Below the pieces are notes generated by a model. That model was not told where the DNA came from and ran no database searches. It was given only the letters and a program-made list of their open reading frames with translations. This document shows positions 14,517 through 23,085 of a DNA stretch of 64,000 nt, in pieces. Source of the stretch: Okeanomitos corallinicola TIOX110 (lineage in GTDB: Bacteria; Cyanobacteriota; Cyanobacteriia; Cyanobacteriales; Nostocaceae); the NCBI RefSeq assembly GCF_038050375.1, contig NZ_CP150886.1:2583318-2647317 (forward strand), written 5' to 3'. A program made the translations under genes and the position numbers. Numbering within the stretch: the first letter of the stretch is position 1; the number at the start of each line of letters is the position of its first letter.

Positions 14517-15620
14517 TTACGCTTCTTCTAAAAAGGGATAGTCAGTGTAGCCCTGTTCTGTACCGCCGTAAAAGGTACTGCGATCGTAGGGATTTAACGA
14601 CGCATTCAGGGCAAAACGTTTCACAAGGTCAGGATTAGAAATATAGATGCGACCATAGGCAATTAGATCAGCTTCGCCCTTGGAGATGATTTGTTCGCCA
14701 ATTTCACGGTTTAATCCGCCAGCGGCAATAATTTTGCTGTTAAACAGGGGACGGAAAAAACCAGCGGTGAGGTCGCTACTGAGATGTTCTAGGGTATCTT
14801 GGTTGGCATTGAGACGGGGTTCGATGAGGTGCAGGTAGGCTAAGTTAAATTTGTTGAGTTCCTGCACGACATAGCTGAAGAGGGTCTTAGGGTCTGAATC
14901 GCCCATGTCGTTAAAACTGCTGGAAGGAGATAATCGCAAACCAACGCGATCGCTACCCCAGACTTCAGTCACAGCTTCCAAAACTTCCATCAAAAAACGC
15001 GATCGATTTTCTATTGAGCCGCCATAAGCATCGGTGCGGTGGTTGGTGCAGTCTTGCAAAAATTGATCAATCAGATAACCATTTGCGCCATGTACTTCAA
15101 CGCCGTCAAAGCCCGCTTCGAGGGCATTTTTCGCACCTTGACGATATTGGTCAATCACGCTGGGGATTTCTTCGAGTTCAAGGGCGCGGGGTGCGACGTA
15201 GGGTTTCATGCCTTCGTAGGTTCCGACTTCTCCTGTTGGGGCGATCTCGCTAGGGGCAATGGGTAATTCACCATTTGGCTGAAAATCAGGATGGGAAATG
15301 CGCCCAACGTGCCAGAGTTGTAGAAAAATGCGACCACCTTTGTCGTGAACCGCTTGGGTAACTTTTTTCCAGCCAGCAATCTGTTCAGCGGAATGGATGC
15401 CGGGGGTAGCGGGATAACCTTGTCCTTGGGGACAGACTTGGGTTGCTTCGGAAATAATCAGTCCAGCGGTTGCTCGTTGTGCATAGTAGGTGGCATGGAG
15501 TTCGTAGGGAACGTTGCCAGCCGCAGCACGACAGCGGGTTAAAGGAGCCATCACTAGACGATTCGGTAAGGTGTAAGTACCAAGTTGTATAGGGGTTAAT
15601 AATTGCAGCGTGTTATCCAT
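14517..15620 (-). CDS. Old yellow enzyme / alkene reductase
   Basis: This 367-residue FMN-dependent oxidoreductase has a TIM-barrel fold. Conserved sites are visible: NRLVMAPLTRCRA near the N-terminus (FMN contact), QLWHVGR, and H177, N180, Y182 in VEVHGANGYLIDQFL, the substrate-binding pair and proton donor of this family. GGSIENRSRF and a C-terminal DLIAYGRIYISNPDL phosphate site complete it. It matches the NemA-like group, which reduces activated alkenes such as N-ethylmaleimide and enones with NAD(P)H. Its length is normal and the gene stands alone. Confidence 0.9.
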   Translation of the reverse strand: MDNTLQLLTPIQLGTYTLPNRLVMAPLTRCRAAAGNVPYELHATYYAQRATAGLIISEATQVCPQGQGYPATPGIHSAEQIAGWKKVTQAVHDKGGRIFLQLWHVGRISHPDFQPNGELPIAPSEIAPTGEVGTYEGMKPYVAPRALELEEIPSVIDQYRQGAKNALEAGFDGVEVHGANGYLIDQFLQDCTNHRTDAYGGSIENRSRFLMEVLEAVTEVWGSDRVGLRLSPSSSFNDMGDSDPKTLFSYVVQELNKFNLAYLHLIEPRLNANQDTLEHLSSDLTAGFFRPLFNSKIIAAGGLNREIGEQIISKGEADLIAYGRIYISNPDLVKRFALNASLNPYDRSTFYGGTEQGYTDYPFLEEA

Positions 15621-15941
15621 AAGTCTAACTAGAATCGTTTTTAAGTATTTAGGATAATCTATCTCAATGGAGCAAGAGGACTCCCGGCATGGCGTTAGCT
15701 TGCCGGAGAATCGCCTTTTGATGGAGATTTGACATACTGGAGCGAACGTAACAGCAAACTCTATGACAATGAAACCTCTAAAGCCTTAAAAAGCAACCAA
15801 AAAAGTGAATTAATCACAAGTATTCTATCAAACAAATCAAAATAAGGCTCTACCGTACTTATTTTGTAAAAACGTGGAAGTATGAGAAAGATATTTTACC
15901 TTTTGTTAAAATAAAATAACTTACTGATACCATATAAATTT
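15621..15941. other. Intergenic region before Uma2 gene
   Basis: No gene seen. A dispersed repeat piece (GGCATGGCGTTAGCTTGCCGG, about 15687-15707) is present, and the rest is AT-rich and probably carries the promoter of the divergent neighbours. Confidence 0.5.
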
Positions 15942-16604
15942 ATGACTTATAGTCCTCCCAAACTCCTTACTTTCGAGCAATTTTTAGTTGAGTATGGAGA
16001 CAACCCTCGTTACGAACTCATTGACGGAGAATTACGTGACATGGAACCCACTGGACCCCATGAAGAAGTTGCTGGAAATATTGCTGGTAGAATCTATACA
16101 GAAATTCTTCTTGGTAATTTCAATTGGTTAATTCCCAAAACTTGTTTAATTAAGCCACCTGCTGCTCAAGCAACAGCACTTCGACCAGATATTATTGTTT
16201 TAGATAAAGCAACACTTAGCCAAGAACCACTATGGCAAAAAGAACCTATTATTTGTAATGGTAATACTATTAAGTTAGTTGCTGAAGTAGTGAGTCAGTG
16301 CGTTGCGCGGGTTCTCCGCGTTGAAGCAACTGACGAACCCGTAAGGGTGAGTAGTAATTGGCAAGATGATTATGCTAGAAAAGTAGAAGAATATGCTTTT
16401 CTGGAAATACCAGAATATTGGATTGTTGATTTTCGTGGTTTAGGTGGACTGCAATTTATTGGTAGTCCTAAACAACCTACTTTTACAGTCTGTCAATTAG
16501 TGAATGGCGTATATCAACAGCAAAAATATCATTTAGGAGATACAATTGTTTCTGGACTATTTCCCAATTTGCAACTTAAACTTGATGATGTTATGCCATG
16601 TTAG
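15942..16604 (+). CDS. Uma2 family endonuclease with repeat-derived insertion
   Basis: The 220-residue Uma2 protein has LLTFEQFLVEYGDNPRYELI, MEPTGPHEEVAGNIA, LRPDIIVLD (Asp) and LVAEVVS (Glu), then PEYWIVDFRGL. Relative to the copy at 8966, the link VVSTNWRDDY is split here: VVS, 19 extra residues (QCVARVLRVEATDEPVRVS), then SNWQDDY. The extra codons come from a 57-bp palindromic repeat flanked by a 6-bp direct repeat (GTGAGT). The insertion is in frame, next to the catalytic Glu strand. The protein may still fold, because the site is a loop in related proteins, but activity is uncertain. Confidence 0.88.
   Translation: MTYSPPKLLTFEQFLVEYGDNPRYELIDGELRDMEPTGPHEEVAGNIAGRIYTEILLGNFNWLIPKTCLIKPPAAQATALRPDIIVLDKATLSQEPLWQKEPIICNGNTIKLVAEVVSQCVARVLRVEATDEPVRVSSNWQDDYARKVEEYAFLEIPEYWIVDFRGLGGLQFIGSPKQPTFTVCQLVNGVYQQQKYHLGDTIVSGLFPNLQLKLDDVMPC
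16290..16352 (+). repeat. 57-bp palindromic repeat inserted in frame, with 6-bp direct repeats
   Basis: GTGAGT at 16290-16295 recurs at 16347-16352. Between them lies a sequence with CAGTGCGTTGCGCGGGTTC and GTTGAAGCAACTG, of the dispersed type seen elsewhere in cyanobacterial genomes. Removing 57 bp restores EVVSSNW, the family consensus. Confidence 0.85.
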
Positions 16605-16710
16605 AAAACCAGGTGTTGCATAAATGCGAAGGGAAGGTGAAAATGATATTCTACCTCTGTAAAAATCTTTCTAAAATGCACATGAGCCAGAAGTAGTAAA
16701 GAGAACACTA

Positions 16711-17550
16711 ATGAGACGAGTTGCTATAGCCCAAAATACCCTAGAAATTCTTGATGTCGGTGGCTATATCTATCCTAATGGCAATCAAGTTGATATCGCT
16801 CGCGAATTAAAATATTGTTTTGATTCGACAAAATGCTATAGTCCTGACAATTTAGCTGAGATTGAATCCAGGGTACTCAATAGCATTCCTCGTTTCTCAG
16901 AGACTGGGTTTGAAGTCAGGAATGAGACAACCCTGATGGGAGCAGAACGCATAGCAAAAACTGGGCAATTTCAACAAATTGGTGTTCTAAATTTTGCTTC
17001 CGCGAAAAACCCAGGGGGTGGATTTCTAAGAGGATCACAAGCCCAAGAAGAGAGTTTAGCAAGAAGTTCAGCACTCTACAAAAGCCAGTTGGAATGCCGT
17101 CAATATTATGAATTTCATCGTCATGAGAGTTCACTTTTGTACTCAGATTGGATGATTTATTCTCCGAATTGCCCAGTTTTTAAAACCGATGATGGAGAGT
17201 TGCTAGAAAAACCATATCTTGTAGATTTCATTACCAGTCCAGCACCAAATGCGGGAATGATTCAAAAAAATCAACCACAGTTAAGTGAAAAAATAGTTTC
17301 CACTCTTATTAATCGTACATCAAAAGTTTTGAGTTTGGCAGTCGAGGGCGGTTGTGATGCCTTAATATTAGGTGCTTGGGGATGTGGAGTCTTTAAAAAT
17401 GACCCAGAGGTAGTTGCCCAAATCTTTGCAGATTTTTTATTACAGGGTGGTCAATTTTGGGGCAGATTTAAAAGTGTAATTTTTTCGGTTCTTGACAACA
17501 GCAAACAACAAGAGACTTTTACAGAGTTTTACCAGCGATTTTCTGGTTAA
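16711..17550 (+). CDS. Microbial poly(ADP-ribose) glycohydrolase (TIGR02452/DUF2263 type)
   Basis: The 279-residue protein is of the bacterial PARG type. The catalytic signature is clear: NFASAKNPGGGFLRGSQ with GGG at 102-104, then QEE at 112-114 (E113/E114 being the catalytic pair in the family). A macrodomain-like core follows (PYLVDFITSPAPN, LILGAWGCGVFKNDP). Such enzymes remove ADP-ribose from proteins, and some act on ADP-ribosylated nucleic acid ends. No ADP-ribosyltransferase gene is visible nearby. It ends 42 bp from the convergent HD-Pnk gene, which together with the RNA ligase suggests a link to nucleic-acid end repair. Confidence 0.88.
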   Translation: MRRVAIAQNTLEILDVGGYIYPNGNQVDIARELKYCFDSTKCYSPDNLAEIESRVLNSIPRFSETGFEVRNETTLMGAERIAKTGQFQQIGVLNFASAKNPGGGFLRGSQAQEESLARSSALYKSQLECRQYYEFHRHESSLLYSDWMIYSPNCPVFKTDDGELLEKPYLVDFITSPAPNAGMIQKNQPQLSEKIVSTLINRTSKVLSLAVEGGCDALILGAWGCGVFKNDPEVVAQIFADFLLQGGQFWGRFKSVIFSVLDNSKQQETFTEFYQRFSG

Positions 17551-17592
17551 AATGTAGTTTATTTACTCGAAAATCGCCTTAATTTAGCTGGT

Positions 17593-18714
17593 TCAATGCA
17601 CTATCCAATCTACAGTTTGTGCTTCAGTAATATCCGGTACTTCTAACCGATTCCTCAATTTATAAAGTACCTTCTCTGGTAATTTAGCAGCGCGATCGCG
17701 GTTTCTTTGCAGCAACTCCTCCCAAGATGTTTCTAAATAAACAATGCGAATTTTGGCTTGATAATTAACAAACTGACGTATCAATGAACTCCGCAATTGA
17801 CGACTAATATTAGTAGCATTCCAAACAAAAGATTGTCCAGTTCGCAGATAATCTTTAGCTAAAGCCTTCGCCGCATTGATCACCGCACCTTGGTCTTCAT
17901 CAGGTGCAATCTTCAGAGTGTTTCTCAGTTCATCTAAAGAAATGACAGGCCAGTCAGAGAGATTTTCTTGAATCCAAGTATCTTTCCCTGCACCCGGTAA
18001 TCCCGACATCATCACCACTTGCAAGCAGGTATCATCATAAGCTGCATAGTCTGGGTGGCCATTTTCCTTCTGAAAATAAACAAACCGACTATGGTCTGAG
18101 GGGAAAATACGCGGCTGGTGAAAACATTGATTTTCTTGGCAAAATTCCCGAAAAAATGCAATTCGTTCCAATAATTGGGCTTGGTCATCACAATATCGCC
18201 CCTGGACATCAGCTTCGGCTAATAAACTCAACAAATCACAACGGATGATTTGACTGGTTTTAATTACTGCCTTTTCCGGGTTGGGTTTGTCCCAAAACCA
18301 CAGAGGTAAACTACCGTATTTTACCAAAGCCACCACCGCCTCTCGTTCCCGAAATGGAACTTGCAAATCCCAAAGAATTTGCTGTGCCATCTTTGCACCT
18401 TGGAGGACATGACCTTTAGAGGAAATAGCACCATCGCTTTCTATTTGCGTGGCAGCAGGTTTAGCCACATCATGCAGCAAAGTCGCCGCAAATAACACTG
18501 AGCGTTCCTTAGCTGGTAATGTTCGCCATTCTGGTAATGCTACTAATGCTTCACAGACTAATTTTGTATGAATCAGTACATCACCTTCTCCATGATAACG
18601 GGGGTCTTGGGGACATTCAGCCAGCGATTTCAACCAGTCAAATTCTGTTTCTAATGCTTGCCAATTTATTGTCCAATTATTTGCATCTGGACAATAAGGA
18701 AAAGTCCAATTCAT
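17593..18714 (-). CDS. HD-Pnk: HD phosphoesterase fused to polynucleotide 5'-kinase
   Basis: This 373-residue two-domain protein has an N-terminal HD domain (H41, H49, and H81-D82 in ATLLHDVAKPA, with GHVLQGA after it) and a C-terminal P-loop kinase (GLPGAGKDTW at about 238-247, ISLDELRNTL, then a lid with RNRDRAAKLP). The architecture is that of HD-Pnk, characterised in Runella, where the HD part removes 2',3'-cyclic or 3' phosphates and the kinase adds 5' phosphate. Together these make broken RNA ends ligatable. I start it at ATG 18714, because GGAGGATAATTAT directly precedes it; the ATG at 18729 lies within that site. An RNA ligase gene lies upstream on the same strand. Confidence 0.88.
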   Translation of the reverse strand: MNWTFPYCPDANNWTINWQALETEFDWLKSLAECPQDPRYHGEGDVLIHTKLVCEALVALPEWRTLPAKERSVLFAATLLHDVAKPAATQIESDGAISSKGHVLQGAKMAQQILWDLQVPFREREAVVALVKYGSLPLWFWDKPNPEKAVIKTSQIIRCDLLSLLAEADVQGRYCDDQAQLLERIAFFREFCQENQCFHQPRIFPSDHSRFVYFQKENGHPDYAAYDDTCLQVVMMSGLPGAGKDTWIQENLSDWPVISLDELRNTLKIAPDEDQGAVINAAKALAKDYLRTGQSFVWNATNISRQLRSSLIRQFVNYQAKIRIVYLETSWEELLQRNRDRAAKLPEKVLYKLRNRLEVPDITEAQTVDWIVH

Positions 18715-18718
18715 ATAA

Positions 18719-18853
18719 TTATCCTCCATTTATGTAATAGTGGCTAATACCAATTCGCCACAATTTTGTTGCAGGAGCGAGCGTATACTGCCACCGTTGG
18801 ATGTTGATATCTTGCACCTCTGGGTACAAACCTAAATGATCTAAAAACGCCAT
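18719..18853 (-). CDS. Small ORF between RNA ligase and HD-Pnk
   Basis: ATG 18853 follows AAGG (about 7 bases) and opens 44 codons: MAFLDHLGLYPEVQDINIQR, then WQYTLAPATKLWRIGIS and HYYINGG. The stop lies 4 bases before the HD-Pnk start, and its last codons contain the HD-Pnk ribosome site, so translation could be coupled. The peptide is aromatic-rich, without a membrane segment. I do not recognise it; it could be a small component of the RNA-repair group, or the tail of a decayed longer gene. Confidence 0.45.
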   Translation of the reverse strand: MAFLDHLGLYPEVQDINIQRWQYTLAPATKLWRIGISHYYINGG

Positions 18854-19102
18854 AAGACTACCTTATTTTTATTGGTTTTAAAGAGTAAATCAGGGTGTTT
18901 GGGATTATACGGTGCAATGAAATTACATCAATTTTTATTAGTGCAAGATATCAGCCTCCCACGGGCGCGATTAACGCTCCCGCAAAATATGAAACAAGCA
19001 CATTTTCCGATATTTATCAAAACCTTACTGGATAAGGGTTTTAAAATGTGCAAGTTGAGAGTCAAATTAACCTCCTGCCTTCTGCCTTCGTTAAGGTATG
19101 AA

Positions 19103-19888
19103 CTAACTAAATAAATCCACATTTTGATGCAACAAATTAGGGATAATAGGACGGTTAAGCCAATGACTTTCAGATTGTAAAATCGTAGTCAAAAAGCTAG
19201 AACGCACATATTTATAACGTGCTGTCACCGTATCCCCTGGTTCAACTTTGATGTACAAACCTTCCATAAAACCACTTTGATCAGTTTGTTTGAGGGCAAG
19301 TTCTACATTTAATCCTTGTTGTTGACAAGCTTGGGCAAAATTTTCTAAATATGCCGGGGTTTGATAATGAGATTTACCCAATAACCCCAACATTTGCTGA
19401 TAAGATTGCAGTTTGCCTGTAAACAACACAGGAACAGAAACCAGTGGTAATCCTGCTAATAGCTGCTGACGGCGTTTCGTGCTAAGAAATACTTGGGTTT
19501 CTAAGTCCAAGAGGTCGTATTCTAAAAAGTAGTGGGGTAAAGCATCGTAAAAAACTGTGTGCTTGGCATATAACCATTCCCCAAACAGAATAAAACGACT
19601 ACCTAAAACTTCCCAAAATGCACTAGCGTGGGTATGCGCCCATTGTTTAAACAGATTAAAATGCTTTTCTCTGCCTCCACCTGTTAAATAATGCCCCCGA
19701 CTTTGCAGTCGCAGTTGTCCATCAGATGTAAAACTGATAGCTGCATTTGCACCATCAACTTTTTCTTCAATGACTAGATGCTGTGTTTGGATATTTGCAA
19801 AAGGGGCATTATCCAGGTCTTCATCCCCAGGTTGCGATCGCGAACCCTGAATATGAGGTGTACGCGGATATTTATAAATTTGTGACAT
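19103..19888 (-). CDS. RNA ligase (PF09414 type)
   Basis: The 261-residue protein has nucleotidyltransferase motifs in order: motif I VIEEKVDGANAAI with the adenylated Lys43, a QSRG element (motif Ia), motif III FILFGEWLYAKH, motif IV EGLYIKVE and motif V TARYKYVR. It matches the RNA_ligase family, whose members join 5'-phosphate and 3'-OH RNA ends with ATP. No C-terminal DNA-ligase OB-fold is present. HD-Pnk downstream on the same strand would supply healed ends, so the pair forms a heal-and-seal system. The 249 bp before the small ORF show no gene. Confidence 0.88.
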   Translation of the reverse strand: MSQIYKYPRTPHIQGSRSQPGDEDLDNAPFANIQTQHLVIEEKVDGANAAISFTSDGQLRLQSRGHYLTGGGREKHFNLFKQWAHTHASAFWEVLGSRFILFGEWLYAKHTVFYDALPHYFLEYDLLDLETQVFLSTKRRQQLLAGLPLVSVPVLFTGKLQSYQQMLGLLGKSHYQTPAYLENFAQACQQQGLNVELALKQTDQSGFMEGLYIKVEPGDTVTARYKYVRSSFLTTILQSESHWLNRPIIPNLLHQNVDLFS

Positions 19889-20189
19889 GAATTTTATACC
19901 TTGGTGACTACAATCAAAATCATTGCGTAGGGAATGTTCACGAATAGGTATGTTGATAGGTTGCTACCATTCGCGATAAATGAGAATTTGATTGAGCCAA
20001 AGGATTACATAATCGTTGCCTGAATTTGTGTAGTGTTTACATTATCTAGGACTTCACAAGCTGAAGCTAGGTTTCCAGAATTTTACACACAAACTGGGAA
20101 GATATGGGAAGCTTTGGGGTATAAACAAAACCTACGCAAAATCCTATTCCTGCGATCGCCTACGGCGCACCGGAGGTGATCGCATGAAC
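19889..20189. other. Intergenic region between RNA ligase and sugar dehydrogenase genes
   Basis: No gene seen. It holds a dispersed palindromic repeat at 20152-20185 (GCGATCGCCTACGGCGCACC, then GGAGGTGATCGCATG) and probably the RNA ligase promoter. Confidence 0.5.
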
Positions 20190-21413
20190 TTAACGAGTAA
20201 TACGCAGAATTTTATCCCTCTGTGGAGGACAATTTCCCCTGCCATCACAATTACTGGTGGTGACATATAATTCACCATCTGTCCCCATAATTGCTTCTCG
20301 CAGCCTACCATATTGCCCTTGCAAATATACCTCATGACGCTCAATTTTTTGGGGAGATTGGGGGTTGAAAACAACGCGCTGCAAGTGTTGAGAACGAAGA
20401 GTGGCAATTATTAAACTCCCTTTCCATTCAGGAAGAGAATTGCCTGTATAAATTGCTGCACCACCAGGAGGTAAAGCTTCACGCCAAACAATGGACGGAG
20501 TAACCATTCCTTTCTGTGATTCACAACGGTAGATAGTAGGCCAGCCCAGGTTATCTCCTGCTTTTGCTAAACTGAGTTCATCGTGACCCCTTCTTCCCAA
20601 ATCCCCACTAGGTCCGTGGTCTGTTACCCATAGTGTTGATTTATCCAGCCAATCAAACCCTTGAGTGTTGCGAATCCCAGTGATATAAACAGGATTGTTA
20701 GCAAACGGATTATCTGGTGGTACTTGTCCGTCAGGTGTAACACGCAAAATTTTACCAGCAAGGCTATTAACATCCTGGGAAATTTGCGGTTCTCTAGCAT
20801 CACCAGTGCCAATGTAAAGCATTCCATCAGGTCCAAAGCGAATACGACCACCGTTATGAAATTGTGCTACGGGAATATTATCAACAATTATTTTATCCGG
20901 GGAAGCAGTAAGTCCGTTCTGAGATAGTCGCCATCTTTCTACACGATTAACCTGTGATCCATTTTTATCAGCGGTGTAGTAAATGTAAAAAAATCGGTTT
21001 TTGGCAAAGTTGGGATGGGTGGCAATACCGAGTAAACCATCTTCACCGCTTTCTGTAACATTAATAGTAGCTACTGGTTGGGGAATCAGTTTACCATTCC
21101 GTACCAGGCGAACTCGTCCCGGTCGTTCGGTAACTAACATATCTTGATTGGGCAGAAAAGCTATTCCCCAGGGAACTTCTAGACCTGTTACGACTTCTTC
21201 TACCCGCAGTTTTACCTGTCCTTGTGAACCGAAGCCATTTTCTACTAAGGTACAGGCTTGATTGTTAGTAGCTGTTTGTTGGCTAACTTGTTGGGCTGTT
21301 TGTTGATTATTAGTGTTTGCGGACTCAGTTGTTGGTAAGTTGCAAGCTGAAATTCCTACTACAACTATGCCAAAAAGTAATTTTCTGGCAAGAAGAGTTC
21401 TGATCAGTTTCAT
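20190..21413 (-). CDS. PQQ-dependent sugar dehydrogenase-like lipoprotein
   Basis: This 407-residue exported protein has a hydrophobic signal and a lipobox (VVVGISAC, Cys24), then a Ser/Gln/Thr-rich linker. The rest is a six-bladed propeller of the soluble aldose-sugar dehydrogenase (Asd/YliI) type: LEVPWGIAFLPNQDMLVTER, GEDGLLGIATHPNF, HNGGRIRFGPDGMLYIGTGD, AGKILRVTPDG, DHGPSGDLGRRGHDEL. Family members oxidise sugars with PQQ in the periplasm, yet many cyanobacteria lack PQQ synthesis, so holoenzyme formation is uncertain. The gene is monocistronic. Confidence 0.85.
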   Translation of the reverse strand: MKLIRTLLARKLLFGIVVVGISACNLPTTESANTNNQQTAQQVSQQTATNNQACTLVENGFGSQGQVKLRVEEVVTGLEVPWGIAFLPNQDMLVTERPGRVRLVRNGKLIPQPVATINVTESGEDGLLGIATHPNFAKNRFFYIYYTADKNGSQVNRVERWRLSQNGLTASPDKIIVDNIPVAQFHNGGRIRFGPDGMLYIGTGDAREPQISQDVNSLAGKILRVTPDGQVPPDNPFANNPVYITGIRNTQGFDWLDKSTLWVTDHGPSGDLGRRGHDELSLAKAGDNLGWPTIYRCESQKGMVTPSIVWREALPPGGAAIYTGNSLPEWKGSLIIATLRSQHLQRVVFNPQSPQKIERHEVYLQGQYGRLREAIMGTDGELYVTTSNCDGRGNCPPQRDKILRITR

Positions 21414-21696
21414 GATTTTTTATCTCCACAAAATCACTGTGTGCATAATTTTTAGTATGGTTAAATAATTTCTGTAAATTGCCAAGAAATGAGGTATGGA
21501 CGATGAAATGACCTTTGTGTGGGGTAGCTTCACCTTCACCAAAGCAGGGAAGTTGGGTAATCAGATGGGTTGGTTGGTTAGTAAAATTTAGTGAATAAAA
21601 CAAGATTGTTGCTCATTTCTTGTAAATTTTTAGGCTTCTCTGAACAAAGTTAGGTGAATATCCCAATATTGATCAATTTTATGTATAAAACTAGGA

Positions 21697-22553
21697 ATGG
21701 CAAATCCTGTGGCTTTGCTGCTGCTCCGGCTAAACCTAATTCTCTTGTCAGGATTAGTAGGATGTGTATTACAACCACGTAATGAAAGTAATAGTAAATC
21801 ACAACCAGTAGCACTAAAAACTAACACTCCTTCTTTTCCAGTTACTCCAACTACACCCACAGTCACTCCCAAAAGCATCACTACTCCTGTGGTAAAACTA
21901 TCAAAATTTGGAACTTAGCCACTGGAAAATTGAAATTAACCCGCGCGGGTCATTCTGGCTGGGTTAATAATGTAGCTATCAGCCCTGATGGCAAAACTTT
22001 GGTCGCTGGGAATTGGGACGGAACTATCAAAATTTGGAACTTAGCTACAGGAGAATTAAAATTTACCCTCACTGGTCATTCTGGCTGGGTTAATAATGTA
22101 GCTATCAGCCCTGATGGCAAAACTTTGGTTACTGGGAGTGAAGATAGAACTATCAAAATTTGGAACTTGGCCACTGGAAAATTAAAATTTACCCTCACTG
22201 GTCATTCTGACTGGGTTAATGATATGGCTATTAGCCCTGATGGTCAGATTTTGGTCAGTGGAAGTCGTGACCACAGTATCAAAATCTGGAACTTAGCCAC
22301 AGGAGAATTAAAATCTACCCTTACTGGTGATTCTGGTGGTGTTTTTTCCCTAGCTATAAGCCCCGATGGTAAGAGCTTGTTTAGTCGCGGTGTTGATGAC
22401 ACTATCAAAATTTGGCATTTGGCTACAGGAGAATTAAAATCTATCCTCACTGGTCATTCTTACAGGATTGATAACCTAGTCATTAGTTCCGATGGTAAAA
22501 CCTTGGTCAGTGGGAGTGGTGACGGGGATATTAAAATTTGGCGGTTAGAGTAG
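21697..22553 (+). pseudogene. WD40-repeat lipoprotein, broken by deletion and frameshift
   Basis: A first frame (21697-21918) gives a lipoprotein signal (LSGLVGC) and a Pro/Thr linker ending VVKLSKFGT. A second frame (21930-22553) gives five WD40 repeats (GHSGWVNNVAISPDGKTLV; TIKIWNLATGELK). DNA around 21893-21925 (AAAACTATCAAAATTTGGAA) encodes the WD40 strand KTIKIWNL in the second frame but is read as KLSKFGT in the first. The linker has therefore been fused out of frame to the last strand of a lost first repeat. Repeats 2 and 3 are near-identical, which would favour such recombination. The propeller (usually seven blades) is incomplete. Confidence 0.7.
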
Positions 22554-22696
22554 TCATAATAAGAATTTGCGTGATGATTCAGGTGTTGAGAGGTCGTTAA
22601 ATTGTTCTACAACGTCTCCAATTGGTTGACTGTCAAAACCGGGAAAACACCGTTTTAATCTATAGAGGAAGTCTACCCAATCTATTATCAAAAGAG

Positions 22697-22726
22697 AGAG
22701 GGAGCGAAACGACTCCCTTTATTTTC
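22697..22726. terminator. Bidirectional terminator
   Basis: AGGGAG (22699-22704) pairs with CTCCCT (22713-22718), extended by G-T and A-T pairs, followed by TTTATTTTC; an A-rich run precedes it. It lies between two convergent genes. Confidence 0.7.
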
Positions 22727-22743
22727 ATTAAAAACTACTCAGG

Positions 22744-23085
22744 TTATTGAATTCCATCAATTCCTAACGATTTAAGATACTTATACCCAAGCAATCTTTT
22801 CAAAAAGTCCTGGTACATAACCTCATTTGTTACTGGTATGAGAGGCTTATTTGATGCCCACTCAGGAGTAAATGTTTTACCATCCCCAAACCTGTCACAT
22901 AACGGAAGCGACTCAAACGCATTACGTATCCCTTGTTCAAATATTTCTCCGTCTATATCGAAATTCTTTTCTTTAGCCAAGTTGATAATTTCTACTTTAG
23001 TAGTGCAATTTCTTAATTCTTCTTGGTATTCTTCAATTGCACACACAGCAAAGTAAAAATCACGAATTTTGTTTACTTTTTCCAT
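22744..23085 (-). CDS. Nif11-like domain protein
   Basis: The first ~55 residues fit the Nif11 leader-like domain: IRDFYFAVCAIEEYQEELRN, then TTKVEIINLAKEKNFDIDGE. The rest (about 58 residues) has a single Cys and a basic helix, without the GG cleavage site usual in Nif11-type RiPP precursors. I start at ATG 23085, where the domain begins; ATG 23115 is possible. Nif11 domains occur both in nitrogen-fixation clusters, with unknown role, and as leaders of modified peptides. No modifying enzyme is nearby, so this is probably an orphan. Confidence 0.6.
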   Translation of the reverse strand: MEKVNKIRDFYFAVCAIEEYQEELRNCTTKVEIINLAKEKNFDIDGEIFEQGIRNAFESLPLCDRFGDGKTFTPEWASNKPLIPVTNEVMYQDFLKRLLGYKYLKSLGIDGIQ

